This document shows positions 35,241 through 45,916 of a DNA stretch of 64,000 nt, one piece after another; position 1 is the first letter of the stretch, and every line of letters begins with the position of its first letter. The notes beneath the pieces are model-generated. The model was not told the origin of the DNA and searched no databases. It worked only from the letters and a program-made list of their open reading frames with translations. This stretch comes from Schistocephalus solidus. Its lineage: Eukaryota; Platyhelminthes; Cestoda; Diphyllobothriidea; Diphyllobothriidae. The translations under genes were made by a program, and so were the position numbers. The stretch is taken from contig WEDG01002501.1 of assembly GCA_017591395.1 (NCBI GenBank), positions 62,001 through 126,000 on the forward strand. The letters run 5' to 3'.

Positions 35241-36354
35241 ATACTGCTAGCTGCTTGTTAGGCATTGTTGTGAAGAGGCAACGGTGTGCTGTTAAATATG
35301 CCAAAGGGAAATATCGTTACTTGCGCTGCATGCTTACTTGAATGGTTCAAAAGAAACATACCCTGCAAGATAGTAGTTGACAAGTGGGGTACATATATGC
35401 GTGCTAAACCAAACGTTCTTTTTAATGATCAAGCGCTAGCAATGCAATTAGCAGACTGATGGTGCAATTAACAGACCGCCATCTCCAGGAGATATATTAA
35501 CGCAAACAATGGAGCAGAGGCACTTGAGAATGGTTACACTCGTCCCAGCTGGAACAGGGGATTTTAATTTGCCTTGGGCCTTTGCCCTACAATAGTTTAC
35601 TATCGACGGGGTCAAGGCAACGAGTGCTCAGAAATCTTCCTGATCGTATTTGACAGAGCATAAAGCTAAGGACTGAGGACTAGATCCGGTTTAAAAAGTC
35701 TGGATTTGGGACTTAGCTGATTTTCATCTCATATGAAACTGGAATGATCATTTTGGTTCCCCTTGTCATTCGAGCTTGGACCTGCCTATGCAGAAAATTT
35801 CCCTTCATGAACAACCGACGACTTTCTTTTCAGTTCATTTTATATGTTGAAACATACAGGCCTGTAGTTTTAAACTTTATATTTGTGCCAAGAGGTTATG
35901 CTACAGTGAAAATTGGTAGCACGTATAGCGTTGTCCAGCTGTGCCATCAGGGAAGTGGCAGACAAAAATAGTAACTTTCTAAGGAGAATGACGATTAACA
36001 GTCCATAATCAATGAAAAGGTGCTGGTTGATGGTTTGTCTTGCATTGAGGTATTTAACGAAAAATGTTCATAAACAGTTAGTAGTATGTTGTACAGCAGT
36101 TACCTTTTATGGCTCTATCAGAGGAATTATGGTGGATATTACATTTTATTCTACTTCGCTTTGCATAATAAGTATCTAAAATGAGGATCTTCCATTAGAA
36201 GCAACCTAGTGACTTGCGCAGCATCTGCCACACTCTCGCACCTCCGAGAAAAAAGCAATTTCAAGGGGAACAGATGCTACAGATTAATCCCCTCGACTAG
36301 ATGCGTTTAGACGACGTATAGCGTTTCTGCATCTTCCATAGCACAGGTCAAATT
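35241..36354. other. No gene recognised
   Basis: About 1.1 kb between the two copies of direct repeat F. Only short frames without motifs. Confidence 0.4.
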
Positions 36355-36361
36355 GAGAGAG

Positions 36362-36400
<39 letters not shown>

Positions 36401-36775
36401 CGTTTTTATTTTGAAAGTGTCATTCAAAAGGTTTCGACAAAAACGTCGTCCATTCACCGTGAATAAAATTGGGCACACAAACCACATAATACCGTAGGAT
36501 CCCAAATGATGCACCATGGACGAATTATGAAACAATCTACATAAAAAGGAATTTTCGTTGAATGAGCCGAAAAATGCAGGCCAAAACTGCACTTCCTTCA
36601 AAACTGTGCTAGCGTTGTGTGCTGATGACCTCATTATTCTAGTTCGAATGAAAATAAAGAAGAAAAATCGGTATAAAATGGGTGAAATAGGCCAACCGAT
36701 GTATATTTAGGACAATCTACATGCAAATGGAGAGCAGAAACCAATGGCAGATTATTTTCCAAAGCCAGTGTTTGG
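36355..36775 (+). repeat. Direct repeat F, copy 2, with GA microsatellite
   Basis: Second copy of the repeat at 34850-35240. The gaga run is expanded here to about 44 bases (36355-36398), against roughly 12 in copy 1. Confidence 0.65.
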
Positions 36776-37194
36776 ACGTTTTGTTACGATAAACATATAT
36801 CGGCCAGCAATATGTTTTACTCAATATCCCATTGTCATGTCCTGCAGAAGTATCTGCAATTTCTGGCCTTACTCATGCAGCATAATGGCAGAAAACGCGA
36901 CTACCAATTTTGCGCATTTGTGAGCATTTTAATTCTTCACCCAGAGTTTACCGGAAAGTACCATTTCTTCGTGAAGAATGTTTTTATAGTCAAAATATTT
37001 AAAGTTTATAGTTTATAGTCAAAATTTTCAAACATTTGAGCTGAAATTAACATCATTTTTTTATTCGGACAATTGTATATGCTGCAAATTTCATTATCAG
37101 ACTACAGAACTGATAGCGTATGTGTAAAGGGCTGCCCCTCACCTATCCAGCGAAAGCCAGATCAAAAAAATATTCCTCTGTTAAGTAATATTTT

Positions 37195-37432
37195 GAACTT
37201 TGTTTAGATGTTGCCAAAGATCGAATTCAAATTCTGTTCCTTCTTTCTGGATCCCTTGATACTGAATTCCTCAACCTGACTATCTCAACTACCTTGGACA
37301 TAAAGAAATAACGAATCAGCAAATGAGGCACCTCCTTGCTAACTGTGCGACGCTTCGGTTACGCATACTCACCATAGCTGTTACTATTAGAAGTACAAGA
37401 TAATTTATTAATGACTGTCTGAAGCGAAATAT
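37195..37432 (+). pseudogene. FBL copy 6: N-terminal fragment of exon 2
   Basis: Aligns with FBL copy 1 at 11745-11930: attcaaattctgttccttct (37227) versus attcaaattctgctccttct, followed by ttggacataaag, gctaactgtgcgacgcttcg and a matching tail. It has stops (for example taa after the aagaaa block) and ends where a SINE-A/PLE composite begins at about 37437. No exon 1 detected upstream. Confidence 0.7.
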
Positions 37433-37436
37433 TCTT

Positions 37437-37522
37437 CATCATATGCTTCACATCGCTATGCGACCGCTTGCGAGTGTTCTTAAGTGAGCTCCAGGGAACA
37501 ACGGTACACACATGTTCTTTAA

Positions 37523-37524
<2 letters not shown>
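37437..37524 (+). repeat. SINE-A tail segment
   Basis: Block cacatcgctatgcgaccgc, then gcgagtgttcttaagtgagc, matches the corresponding segment near 42130-42200 (reverse) and 42500-42560. It runs straight into an AT microsatellite. Confidence 0.6.

Positions 37525-37582
<58 letters not shown>
37525..37582. repeat. AT dinucleotide microsatellite
   Basis: About 29 AT units, bordered by SINE-A sequence on the left and the Penelope-like element end on the right. The frames encoding alternating Ile-Tyr are artefacts of the run. Confidence 0.95.
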
Positions 37583-37584
<2 letters not shown>

Positions 37585-40131
37585 AAATACAGCCATCCCA
37601 AGAGATTCAATTAGAAAAGCCGAAACTTTGTTGCGTAAATTTTTGAGACTGGTTCCCCAGCTCGTCATCAGACTACGGGGTTTGTGCACGAACAAATAAT
37701 TAATTAACCATGTTTAATAAAGGATTCTACGGTTGGGTGAAATCCAAACCAAAATGCGTTGATTGCATTTTGTCATCCTGTCATGATTGGTTCTGCGCGT
37801 TTGAATTTGTCCTTAGCAATTTTGTATGCGGCATCCAAATCGATATGCCGGTTGATGCATGCCTCATCTGAGTGCATTGCTTCCATGAATTCACGGCCAT
37901 TTCTGGTTGGGCAGGTGCCAACAATCCGTGTTTTCTCCCATGCAAATTTATGCACTGTTTCCAGTGTATGCACAGCCGCTTGGGATAAATGGTCTCGTAT
38001 TCTAACCGCTAACTGATGTTCGTGTAGGCGGGTTGAGACAGATTTTCCAGTTTGCCCACAATAAACGGCATTACAACTGAAACATGGGATTTTGTAGACA
38101 ACACCTTTTTTTATCAAGGTAGCTCATCTTGTCCTTAGGGTGTGCGAGCTGTGAGCGTAAAGTAGATATAGGGTGGTATGCAACTGTTTTCTGGTGTTTG
38201 CTCAGCTGTCTTTCGGCAAGCTCTGATAAATTTTTCCCGTATGGGAAAGTTCGCCAGGTCATTATTTTGGGTGCCTGGGTGGCCGTGTCGTTTGAACTAT
38301 TTTTCTCTTTGGATTCTAGCCGCTTCAGGCATCGATGTACGAAGTCATGCGGGTATCCATTTTTAAGAGAATAATTTAAAGGGGTATTTCATTTCTGCCC
38401 GATAACTTTCTTCATCAGAGCAGTGTGTTTAGGCTCGATTTAGGAGACTGTAGCCAGAACTCCTTTTGTGAGAGACAGGATGATTACTCTCAAAGTGTAG
38501 GATGACCTCAGAATATGTTTATATGCGGTACACTGAGATGTGGAGTGATCCATCAATTTTCCGATGCACGAGGACATCCAGAAATGGGAGTTTTCCATCA
38601 GCTTCCGCTTCGAACGTGAATTCAATTCCTGGAAATGTGGAGTTTAGATTTTTGTGAAGCAGGTCTAAGAGTTCTTTCTTGATGAGGACAAATGTTTCAT
38701 CTACGTATCGCAGACACAGTTTTGGGTTAACATTAAGGAGAGTTATTGATTCTAATTTCTGCATTACAGCTTCGACCAGGAAGTCAGATATAGGTGACCT
38801 CATAGAGGCCCCTTTAATTTGTTGATAGCATTGGCCGGAGAAGGAAAAATTTGTTTCTAGACAAAGGTCTAGGAGTTGGAGTAAAGCATCGGCAAGTACA
38901 TCAGTGACGTAGGCCTGGAGTATTTATTCGGTGCATGATCTCGCTAGATCAAGAGGGATCGAGATGAAGAGGGAGACCACCTCGAATGAAACCGTTACCT
39001 CGTCAGGTGTAACTGTAACTCCTTTTAATTTTTCTAGATAACTTTTCGAATCTTCAATGGAGTATTCAGAGTTCTTTGTAAGTGGATGTAGTTGGTGAAA
39101 TAGCCACTTTAAAATTCTATAGTGCAGTGCACCGATTAAGGAGACTATCAGTCGCAGTGGGATACCAGTTTTTGTTAATTTTTGAAATCATATATTTTTG
39201 CAATGGTGGGTTCTTCCTGTTTTAAGGATTTAGCAAGAACTCCTGATATTAGTTTCCTTCCCGTAAGGCGTTTCAGTGTTTTTTCAATGCACGAGTTTTG
39301 GGATTTTGTGGGCATCCACCGACCACGGTTTGTATGTTGAATTGTCTTATAAGAGTGAAAGCATCTTCCCTGTGTAGTTTACTTTGTTTAGGATGGTGGT
39401 AGCACCTTCTTTATCGGCAGGTAGAATGATGATGCCTTTTTCTAGCTTAAGTGCCTTTAGTGCTTTTCTTTCATTGCAATATAATGTTGAGTGCTTATTT
39501 CGGTTCTTCAAGGCATGCACAGTACTGCTGCGAATTACAAACTGCTCTTCTTCTGTAAGATTTTTGAGGATATGATTGATTCGAAGCTGGCAAGGAAGTC
39601 AAGGTAATTGGAATCCGACGCATTGTACTTCATTCCTTTTCAAAGCACGTTTTCCTCTGTTGTTTTTAGGACTTTCGAGGATAAGTTTATAACTTTGTTT
39701 GGATACGTTGCACCATTGTGTCTTTTATGAGAAATTCTCATCCAATTTTTCGTCAAGATGCTTCTCTATTTTTAGTCGTTCTAGTTCTGCGACGTGCGTG
39801 ATGGTTTCCTGTAGTGTTTCAAATACGTGTGCAGGGAGTTGGTCATGGCAAAATTGCATGTTTTGTTCTTTCTGCTCCTTGAATTTACGAAGTTGAGAGT
39901 GCGCATTGGTTATGAATCCTCAAAGCATTGGATAGCTGTAACGGAAAACGGCGTGAATGCCCTGTGATGACTATATTGCTGGTTTTATCCCCACGGACTT
40001 CGGTAGAATCCTGTTGTTTCGACAACGGTGTAAAAAGAATAATTGTTCTCGCATTAAATTTTCGCGACTTGCACACTTTTCGCATCGTCGTGCATAAAGC
40101 AAAACACTTCGCTCGAAATTCGTGCGTATAT
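37583..40131 (-). mobile_element. Penelope-like element 1, near full-length, inactive
   Basis: Minus-strand order: a helical N-terminal part (QLRKFKEQKEQNMQF near 39880), reverse transcriptase, then a GIY-YIG endonuclease. RT blocks read VSFEVVSLF (motif A, near 38975), QQIKGASMRSPISDFLVEAV (motif B, near 38790) and RYVDETFVLI (motif C, near 38690). The GIY-YIG part at 37773-38117 starts GVVYKIPCFSCNAVYCGQTG. RT followed by GIY-YIG is the known Penelope layout. The catalytic Asp of motif A and the second Asp of motif C are both Glu, and stops plus frameshifts occur (TAA near 38520; a T-run shift near 38107), so it is dead. A terminal repeat with a hammerhead-like motif lies at each end, giving the tandem arrangement usual for these elements. 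Confidence 0.8.
37633..37680 (-). ncRNA. Hammerhead-like motif in PLE1 terminal repeat
   Basis: Minus strand: CTGATGA, then a stem that pairs CGAGCTGG with CCAGTCTC, then CAAAAA where the other copies have CGAAAA or TGAAAA. The core G after stem II is lost here, so this copy is probably inactive. The AAATTT that follows could form an intermolecular stem III. Confidence 0.45.
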
Positions 40132-40630
40132 ATTGAAATACAGGCATCCCAAGATATTCAATGAGAAAATACGAAAATCTTCGGAAAATTGAAAATATTT
40201 AATGCGTAAATTTTCAAGACTGGTCCCCAAGCTCGTCGTCAGACTACGGGGTGCGCACAGGAACAAATAATTAATTAACCATGTTTAACATAGGATTCTA
40301 CAGTTGGGCGAAAACTGAACCAATACGCGTTGAGTGAATTTTGACATCCTGTCGTGATTGGTTCTGCGCGTTTGAATTTGTCCCTAAAGATTTTGTATGC
40401 GGCATCCAAATCGATATGCCGGTTGATGCATGCCCCAGCTGAGTGAATTGCTTCCATGAATTCACGGCCTTTTCTGGTTGGGCAGGTGCCAACAATCCGT
40501 GTTTTCTCCCATGCAAATTTATGCCCTGTTTCCAGTGTATGCATAGCCTCTTGGGATAAATGGTCTCATCTTCTAACCGCTAACTGATGTTCGTGTAGGT
40601 GGGTTGAGACAGATTTCCCAGTTTGTCCAT
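40132..40630 (-). mobile_element. PLE1 tail of an upstream tandem copy, 5'-truncated
   Basis: Near-identical to 37583-38060: GIY-YIG C-terminal part (TRKGREFMEAIHSAGACINR in one frame), then the terminal repeat (attgaaatacaggcatccc). It sits directly upstream, in transcription order, of the near full-length copy. A break near 40628 removes everything before GIY-YIG. Confidence 0.75.
40203..40250 (-). ncRNA. Hammerhead-like motif in PLE1 terminal repeat
   Basis: Minus strand: CTGACGA core (the variable position of CTGANGA is C here, T at 37633), a pairing stem (GAGCTTGG/CCAGTCTT), then GAAAATTTACGC. Change confined to the variable core position is what a conserved hammerhead would show. Confidence 0.5.
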
Positions 40631-40639
40631 GAAGTCACT

Positions 40640-41682
40640 TTCTACCAAAAGAACTTCCTTAAAGGATTAAAAAATCAGAGGACGACTTGGCGAGCAAAGG
40701 CGCTGCTTTTGATAACTTCTCTTCAGGCTGGTACAGTTATAGGGAAACGTTGCAATGTAGTAGAAATTTAAATCATGAAATCAAGGAGGTTCGTCCGTTT
40801 GTGTAGTTTTTGTGAGAGGTGTTCATAGGGGATGGAAGATAATAAGCAGTGTGATAGGTGGCAGTGAGTGTTTTGTAGAGCCATTCTAGGGGAAGGAGAG
40901 GACAGCGATGGCGCGGGGAATGCCTGCAGTTAAGCGACCGTTGACCACGCTTAGCGCGGAGCTTGTACGAGGTTCTTTTGTGCACACAAGACCGGCTTCT
41001 TCAACCTAATGGCAGTCGCGTCTGCTGCTGCTGCTGCTGCCAGTAGACGCTGGCCCAGTGGCTTGGGCTAATTTGGTTAGACATTATAGATGACATGGAA
41101 AACTTCGCTGGGGTCCACACTATAACCCGGTGTCAACAATATGTGCAAGGATGGTGCCTTTTTATGCTCTTGACTTCCTCTTTGCTCAGCCATGCTGGGA
41201 GGTGTTCTCTTATTCTTTTGGATAGGCGCCGACTCGTGTGACCAATATTGCATGCTTTATATGAGAAAGTAAATGAGTAAATGCACATTGAGGTGGTCTG
41301 AGCCGGCAACCTATCCTTACCTTCGCCTCGTAAAAGAGAGTTGGTTGAGAACACTATCTGAAGTTTTGCTGCTGGGAACGTTTGTGTAATGGCTGGGTTT
41401 AGGTGTCTTTTCAGGAGTTCACTGGCCGCATCCCCTTGAAAGGGCACTTTGAGGAATAGTGTTTTCTTTTCCACAGTAAGCATGACAGGTTTCACTGGTT
41501 TTGCGACAATATGCTTTGTAATAAACCGATCTGGGTATCCGTTCTCTCATTGTAGGTTCTGGATCTTCCCAAGCTCCACCTCGATACTTTCTGCCAAGCA
41601 ATTTTTTAGCCCTTTGCGCTAAGCAACGGACTAGATTGCGTTTCTGTTGGAGAAGAACAGAAACTGCCAAAGTTTGTATATT
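40640..41682 (-). mobile_element. Penelope-like element 2 fragment (RT C-terminus and GIY-YIG)
   Basis: Minus strand reads QKRNLVRCLAQRAKKLL (near 41630), then PVMLTVEKKTLFLKVPF and at 41133-41495 FSTNSLLRGEGKDRLPAQ followed by CIYSFTFSYKACNIGHTSRR: the C-terminal part of a Penelope protein with a GIY-YIG-like endonuclease. It differs from PLE1 in sequence and belongs to the family also found at 57860-59100. It is cut at 41683 by a PLE1 tail in opposite orientation. A CTG/CAG run of about eight units lies near 41020-41042. Confidence 0.7.
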
Positions 41683-42037
41683 TTCCATATTTGCATGTGA
41701 GAAAACACGGATTCTTGGCACCTGCCCAACCAGAAAAGGCCATGAAGTCCTGGAAGCAATGCATTCAGATGAGGCATGCATCAACTAACATATCGATTTG
41801 GATGCCGCATACAAAATCTTTAAGGACAAATTAAAACGCGCAGAACCAATCCCGACAGGATGACTAAATGCACTCAACGCGTATTGGTTCCGATTTTGCC
41901 TAACCACAGAATCCTTTGTTAAACACGGTTAATTAATTAATTGTTCCTGTACACACCCGTAGTCTGACGACGAGCTGGGAACCAGTCTCGAAAATTTACG
42001 CATTTAAGTTTAGATTTCCCAAAGAATTGCGTATTTT

Positions 42038-42039
<2 letters not shown>
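41683..42039 (+). mobile_element. PLE1 tail fragment, plus strand
   Basis: Plus-strand version of the PLE1 GIY-YIG end (cggattcttggcacctgcc, aaggccatgaagtcctgg, catatcgatttggatgccgc) followed by the terminal repeat. It ends at a TA microsatellite, as the copy at 37583 does. The frame carries stops. Confidence 0.75.
41957..42001 (+). ncRNA. Hammerhead-like motif in PLE1 tail
   Basis: agtCTGACGA, then the pairing stem GAGCTGG/CCAGTCTC, then GAAAATTTACG. Of the three PLE1 motifs this one keeps both core parts and the best stem II. Confidence 0.5.

Positions 42040-42094
<55 letters not shown>
42040..42094. repeat. TA dinucleotide microsatellite
   Basis: About 27 units between a PLE1 end and SINE-A, mirroring the arrangement at 37437-37583. 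Confidence 0.95.
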
Positions 42095-42097
<3 letters not shown>

Positions 42098-42370
42098 AGT
42101 GTGCGGCTCACCGATCTGCTTAAGGAACATGTGTGTTCCGTTGTGCCCTGGAGCTCGCTTTAGAGCACTCGCAGGCGGTCGCATAGTGACGTGTAGTATA
42201 TGTTGATAAAGTGGAACCGACAAAGACAAGGGAGACCGGAATGTCCATTTCTGGCTTATTAGCCGTCATCAGCCAGTCATACCAAATCCCAAGTGTGGAC
42301 CACCTGGGATTCGAACCCGTGACCTTTGGTAATTGAGTCGAACGCTCAACCATAAAGCCACGGGCCCGTT
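42095..42370 (-). repeat. SINE-A, left arm of inverted pair
   Basis: Minus-strand SINE-A: tRNA-like head at about 42300-42366 (B-box gggattcgaacccgtgacc, A-box-side gcgaacgctcaaccataaag-type text) and body caaagacaagggagaccgg. It faces the plus copy at 42375-42794 across a few bases, so the pair could fold into a long hairpin. Confidence 0.7.
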
Positions 42371-42791
42371 GTTTTGTCGGTTTGAATCCCAGGTGGTCCA
42401 CACTTGGGACTGTGTATGACTGGCTGATGACGGCTAATAAGCCAGAGATGGCCATTCCGGTCTCCCTTGTCTTTGTTGGTTTCACTTTATCAACATATGC
42501 TACACGTCGCTATGCGAACGCCTGCGAGTGCTCTTAAAGTGAGTTCGAGCACACGGAACATACATGTTCCTTAACGATCGGTGAGCCGCACATATCATCA
42601 TATTCCCGATCGCAACCGACAAAACAACGGACCCGTGGCTAAATGGTAGAGCGTTCGACTGATTTACCAAAGGTCGCGGGTTCGAATCCCAGGTGGTCCA
42701 CACTTGGGATTTGGTATGACTGGCTGATGACGGCTAATAAGTCAGAAATGGCCATTATGGTTTTCCCTTGTCTTTGTCGGTTCCACTTTAT

Positions 42792-42794
<3 letters not shown>
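42371..42794 (+). repeat. SINE-A, right arm plus a further tRNA-like head
   Basis: The body of the inverted partner runs from 42371. Then at about 42629-42705 there is the best tRNA-like head in the window: ggacccgtggctaaatggta (A-box) and gcgggttcgaatcccaggtg (B-box), with ggacc/ggtcc able to pair at the ends. After it comes the family body and ttccactttatta, running into a TA microsatellite at 42795-42827. The anticodon region is irregular. Confidence 0.7.

Positions 42795-42827
<33 letters not shown>
42795..42827. repeat. TA dinucleotide microsatellite
   Basis: About 16 TA units at the 3' end of SINE-A, suggesting that this SINE family ends in TA repeats. Confidence 0.9.
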
Positions 42828-42830
<3 letters not shown>

Positions 42831-43989
42831 GGTGACCGAACACCTTCCATTTGGCATTTCTAATAGATATGCTGTCTCCCGAAGCCATACGTCATTCAAA
42901 GAAGACCAGTGTTGATTAAAAAAATACCTCGAATTTCTGCAGCTAAACCAGAACAATGTATGTTTTTCTCTTAAACGGAAACCAGGAGATTTTAGCATGA
43001 TTGTGGGCTCTAAGAAACAGTTATTGTAGTTATAAAACCTCACCTCAGAAGAATGCAGGTGTTATCCTTTCCACGAACGCGCAGGTTTCGGTTTCTTCTC
43101 TATACCGCACAAGTAAACATGGTTTTTTAATTCACTTCTTCTCAATATTTACAAGGATTATGGGTAAATTCTTGCAACCAAGGCATACTTAAAAGAAATA
43201 TGTGCCTTTACTGTGCACCGATAACTTCCACATTTGGTGACAGACGTTCCATCCTTGAGCTTCAGATAGATTTTCCAGTTGACGACTGCTTCCCTGTCGA
43301 AACGCTAGATGTGGTAGGTCTATGCATCCCGAGAAACAATCCGCAAGTGGCCGTTGTAAGTTAACTGAAACGGACGGCTCACTTGGTTCAATCAGACAAG
43401 CCGAATTGGAAGGACCAAATGGCATCATACAGACTGACTGGTGAAGTGTCACTTACATGCAGTCACAGGACAACTTGCACGCAGTCACATTAAATATACA
43501 TTCACCGATACATTTTTTGCAGCCAAGCATACGGCCATTCTATTGTGGTTTGGAATTTCATCCCACATCAAATCCAGATCGGTGGAGGTCTGAGGGTGTG
43601 TTAGTATGCTTCTTCGAGCAGTAGAATCAAAATTGCGTAAAAATCTTCATGCTAATGCACCATTCGCAGATGGCAATTCGTGTGAAGGAGGTGGTTAGGA
43701 TACATCATACTGGCTACTGGTCACGTTGATACAATGGTAAAATGGCTTTTTGGAACTTTGAGGAGTGTCTGTAATGGGAGCATTGTCAATCAGCATACGT
43801 GGAGTAAATGACCGAAACTCTTATAAACTTTATTTAAATGGTACAGGTATGCCTAAAACGTAGTAAAGTTACCAAACTTTTTACAGGTAGTTTTAGCGTG
43901 CAGAATAAAACATACATGTTAAAAGGTGAGGCATTTACAAAATAGCAACGAGCGACATATTTACAGCATTCGCACTATAAAATGTCGGT
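42828..43989. other. No gene recognised
   Basis: The frames at 42639-43043 and 43189-43452 (minus) show no domain. No repeat recognised. Confidence 0.4.
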
Positions 43990-44640
43990 CATGGCAATGT
44001 TAATTTAGACAAAACGAGTATTTGAAATCAAGTTAGTACCATGTTTAATAGTGACAGCAAAGAGGCGAGTTCTAGGTTGTTGTGACCGCGATAGATCATT
44101 GGAACAAGAGTGATCGTGTCTACGTCTTCGGGAATACGTTTATAGTTATCTCAGTAGATCATTAGATGTGGTTTTGGGGGTTCGGGTGGAACTTTAACAG
44201 TTGATTATTCAGACGTCTTTGAGCACGCTCATGGTGGGGGCTGCATAACATACGTCGGTAAATAATTAAACTGATGAATACCACTCTGCGAGAAGAAGGG
44301 GGAACGTTGATTGGTGTGGCACAGTTCTTTTTACAGCTGGTATTCTACTAGTTTGCGACTCGTCTTTGGTTTCATTTCAAAAAGGTTTTCCAAGATGGCT
44401 GGCAGAGCAAGTCACCATAGCAATTTAAACGCTGCTATAAGATCACCTCTGTCCTTTCTATAGAGGAGGAGATAGAGCTTCAAGGCAGTCAGTCGCTGCT
44501 CGTAATTAAAATTTCTGCGTTTATAAACAAATGTTGTAGCATGTCGTTGTACACCTTCAAGGATACCTAAATCTTTTCGCATATTCCAGGTGCAGCCGTA
44601 ATGGGATTGCGTCCAGTTAAGTAAAAAAACTATGGAAAAT
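43990..44640 (-). mobile_element. CR1/Jockey-like LINE 3' remnant
   Basis: Minus strand near 44640-44440 reads WTQSHYGCTWNMRKDLGILE, then GVQRHATTFVYKRRNFNYEQ and RLTALKLYLLLYRKDRGDLI. This is the well-known stretch following the reverse transcriptase in CR1/Jockey-type elements (an E.VQRRATK motif, then YE.RL..L.L..L.YRR.RGDLI). Several stops follow, and the protein ends before a decayed 3' region near 44000. Endonuclease and RT core are absent, so it is 5'-truncated as most LINE insertions are. Confidence 0.7.
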
Positions 44641-45614
44641 GTGTGAGGTTTTCGGTCACTGGAAAAGAGGCCGCATCAAGCGTTTGCGACACTCCTCACT
44701 TGGGCCATGCGTACCTAGGTTGTCGCAAATGGCATCGGCTCTGGTGTAAGAGAACACCGTCGACGTTGGTGTCTGTTTTATCCGGATTTAAGATTTAATT
44801 TTTAGAATAACGATTTCCTAACTTCCACATTCATATTAAAAATTTTTGATTTACGTTTAAGATAAGTGTCCACAGTGTAGTTGCGTCACTTCAATGTATT
44901 CTTGATCAACACAGGTCTTCTCAGAATGACACATGATTTTGGGGTTCAGCATATCTATCAGAGACACCCAAACGGAAGGTGATCAGTTGCCGCCGGAAGG
45001 GACAAACCGTTCATGCTGTCACCAACGTCTCTAATATGATCGGATATATTTTCAACGAGTCTGTGCAGGTTTTGCGAAATTTGCACGACTGGATGGCAAA
45101 TTAAAATCAAATCTATGTGTGGGTAATTTTTTAGTTATCTTAGAGAACCACATCAGGAGCGAAGGTCGGTGTCTTACTCAGTTACTAGATTCCCGAAAGG
45201 AGATTATAAAGTAAATCACGCCGACCCAGATGCCTTAGTGAATCTGCAATAGGTGACAGAAGAAAGTCTTTAGGGAATAAAGCATCTTCAGGTTGTGTAC
45301 TGTACCCTGCGCAGAAGTGAGACAATGAAATACGTTCGCTAGGACTTGCAGGTATCCCTCAACCCCCAAGTACTGACCAACCTTAGTCGGAATATTCAGA
45401 AAATCCATAATAATATACTTATGCATCTGCTAGATTTGGTTCCTTTCTTTTTCTAGTCTGTGGAATGCAAAAAGTGATCGAGCGCCGACGAATTTGAATA
45501 ATAGCATTAAGGTTGTGGGGGTCTGTGTTTGAACTCGGAGCCCTACAATCATCACGCCCTTTTCAGCATGGGAAGAGAAGGGGAAGACCAGTAGGAGTTG
45601 TGTAATCTATACAG
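44641..45614. other. No gene recognised
   Basis: Nothing recognised. A 63-codon minus frame at 45235-45426 has no motif. Confidence 0.4.
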
Positions 45615-45890
45615 AAACCCAGTGGTGGTGGTGGTGGTCCGAGGCCCCGACGGGCGGCAAACCCGCGAGTCTGTCCGCTGGCGTGACGTGGGCATGAGGG
45701 GATAAAATGTCATGTGAGAGTGAGTCGCTGGGCGCTTGCCAGTTGATCGGTCACTAACAGTTTGTGACCCCTGTGATTGGCTTGCTTGCTCCAGGGGTTG
45801 TGTGCGTTCGTTCCGACAGCGCGAGAAGTATCTTCACGTGACCTCGTGTGCGGCGTGGGTGCCATAGGCGCTACCTTGCCTTCGTTTTTC
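45615..45890 (+). repeat. Repeat C, diverged copy 3
   Basis: Starts with a ggt run (about 45622-45640), then cgggcggcaaacc and cagttgatcggtcactaaca, similar to 20020-20150 (gcggcaagctc, cagttgattagctgatagca). GC-rich against an AT-rich surrounding, like the other copies. Confidence 0.45.
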
Positions 45891-45916
45891 AATTCGAGGT
45901 GGCTTTTGATTAATAA

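Noticed and set aside
37359..37610. Protein with an Ile-Tyr repeat
   Set aside because: Product of the AT microsatellite.
42629..42705. Possible true tRNA gene
   Set aside because: A-box, B-box and end pairing are good, but the anticodon arm is irregular and the same head recurs with SINE body sequence in many places. It is a SINE head.
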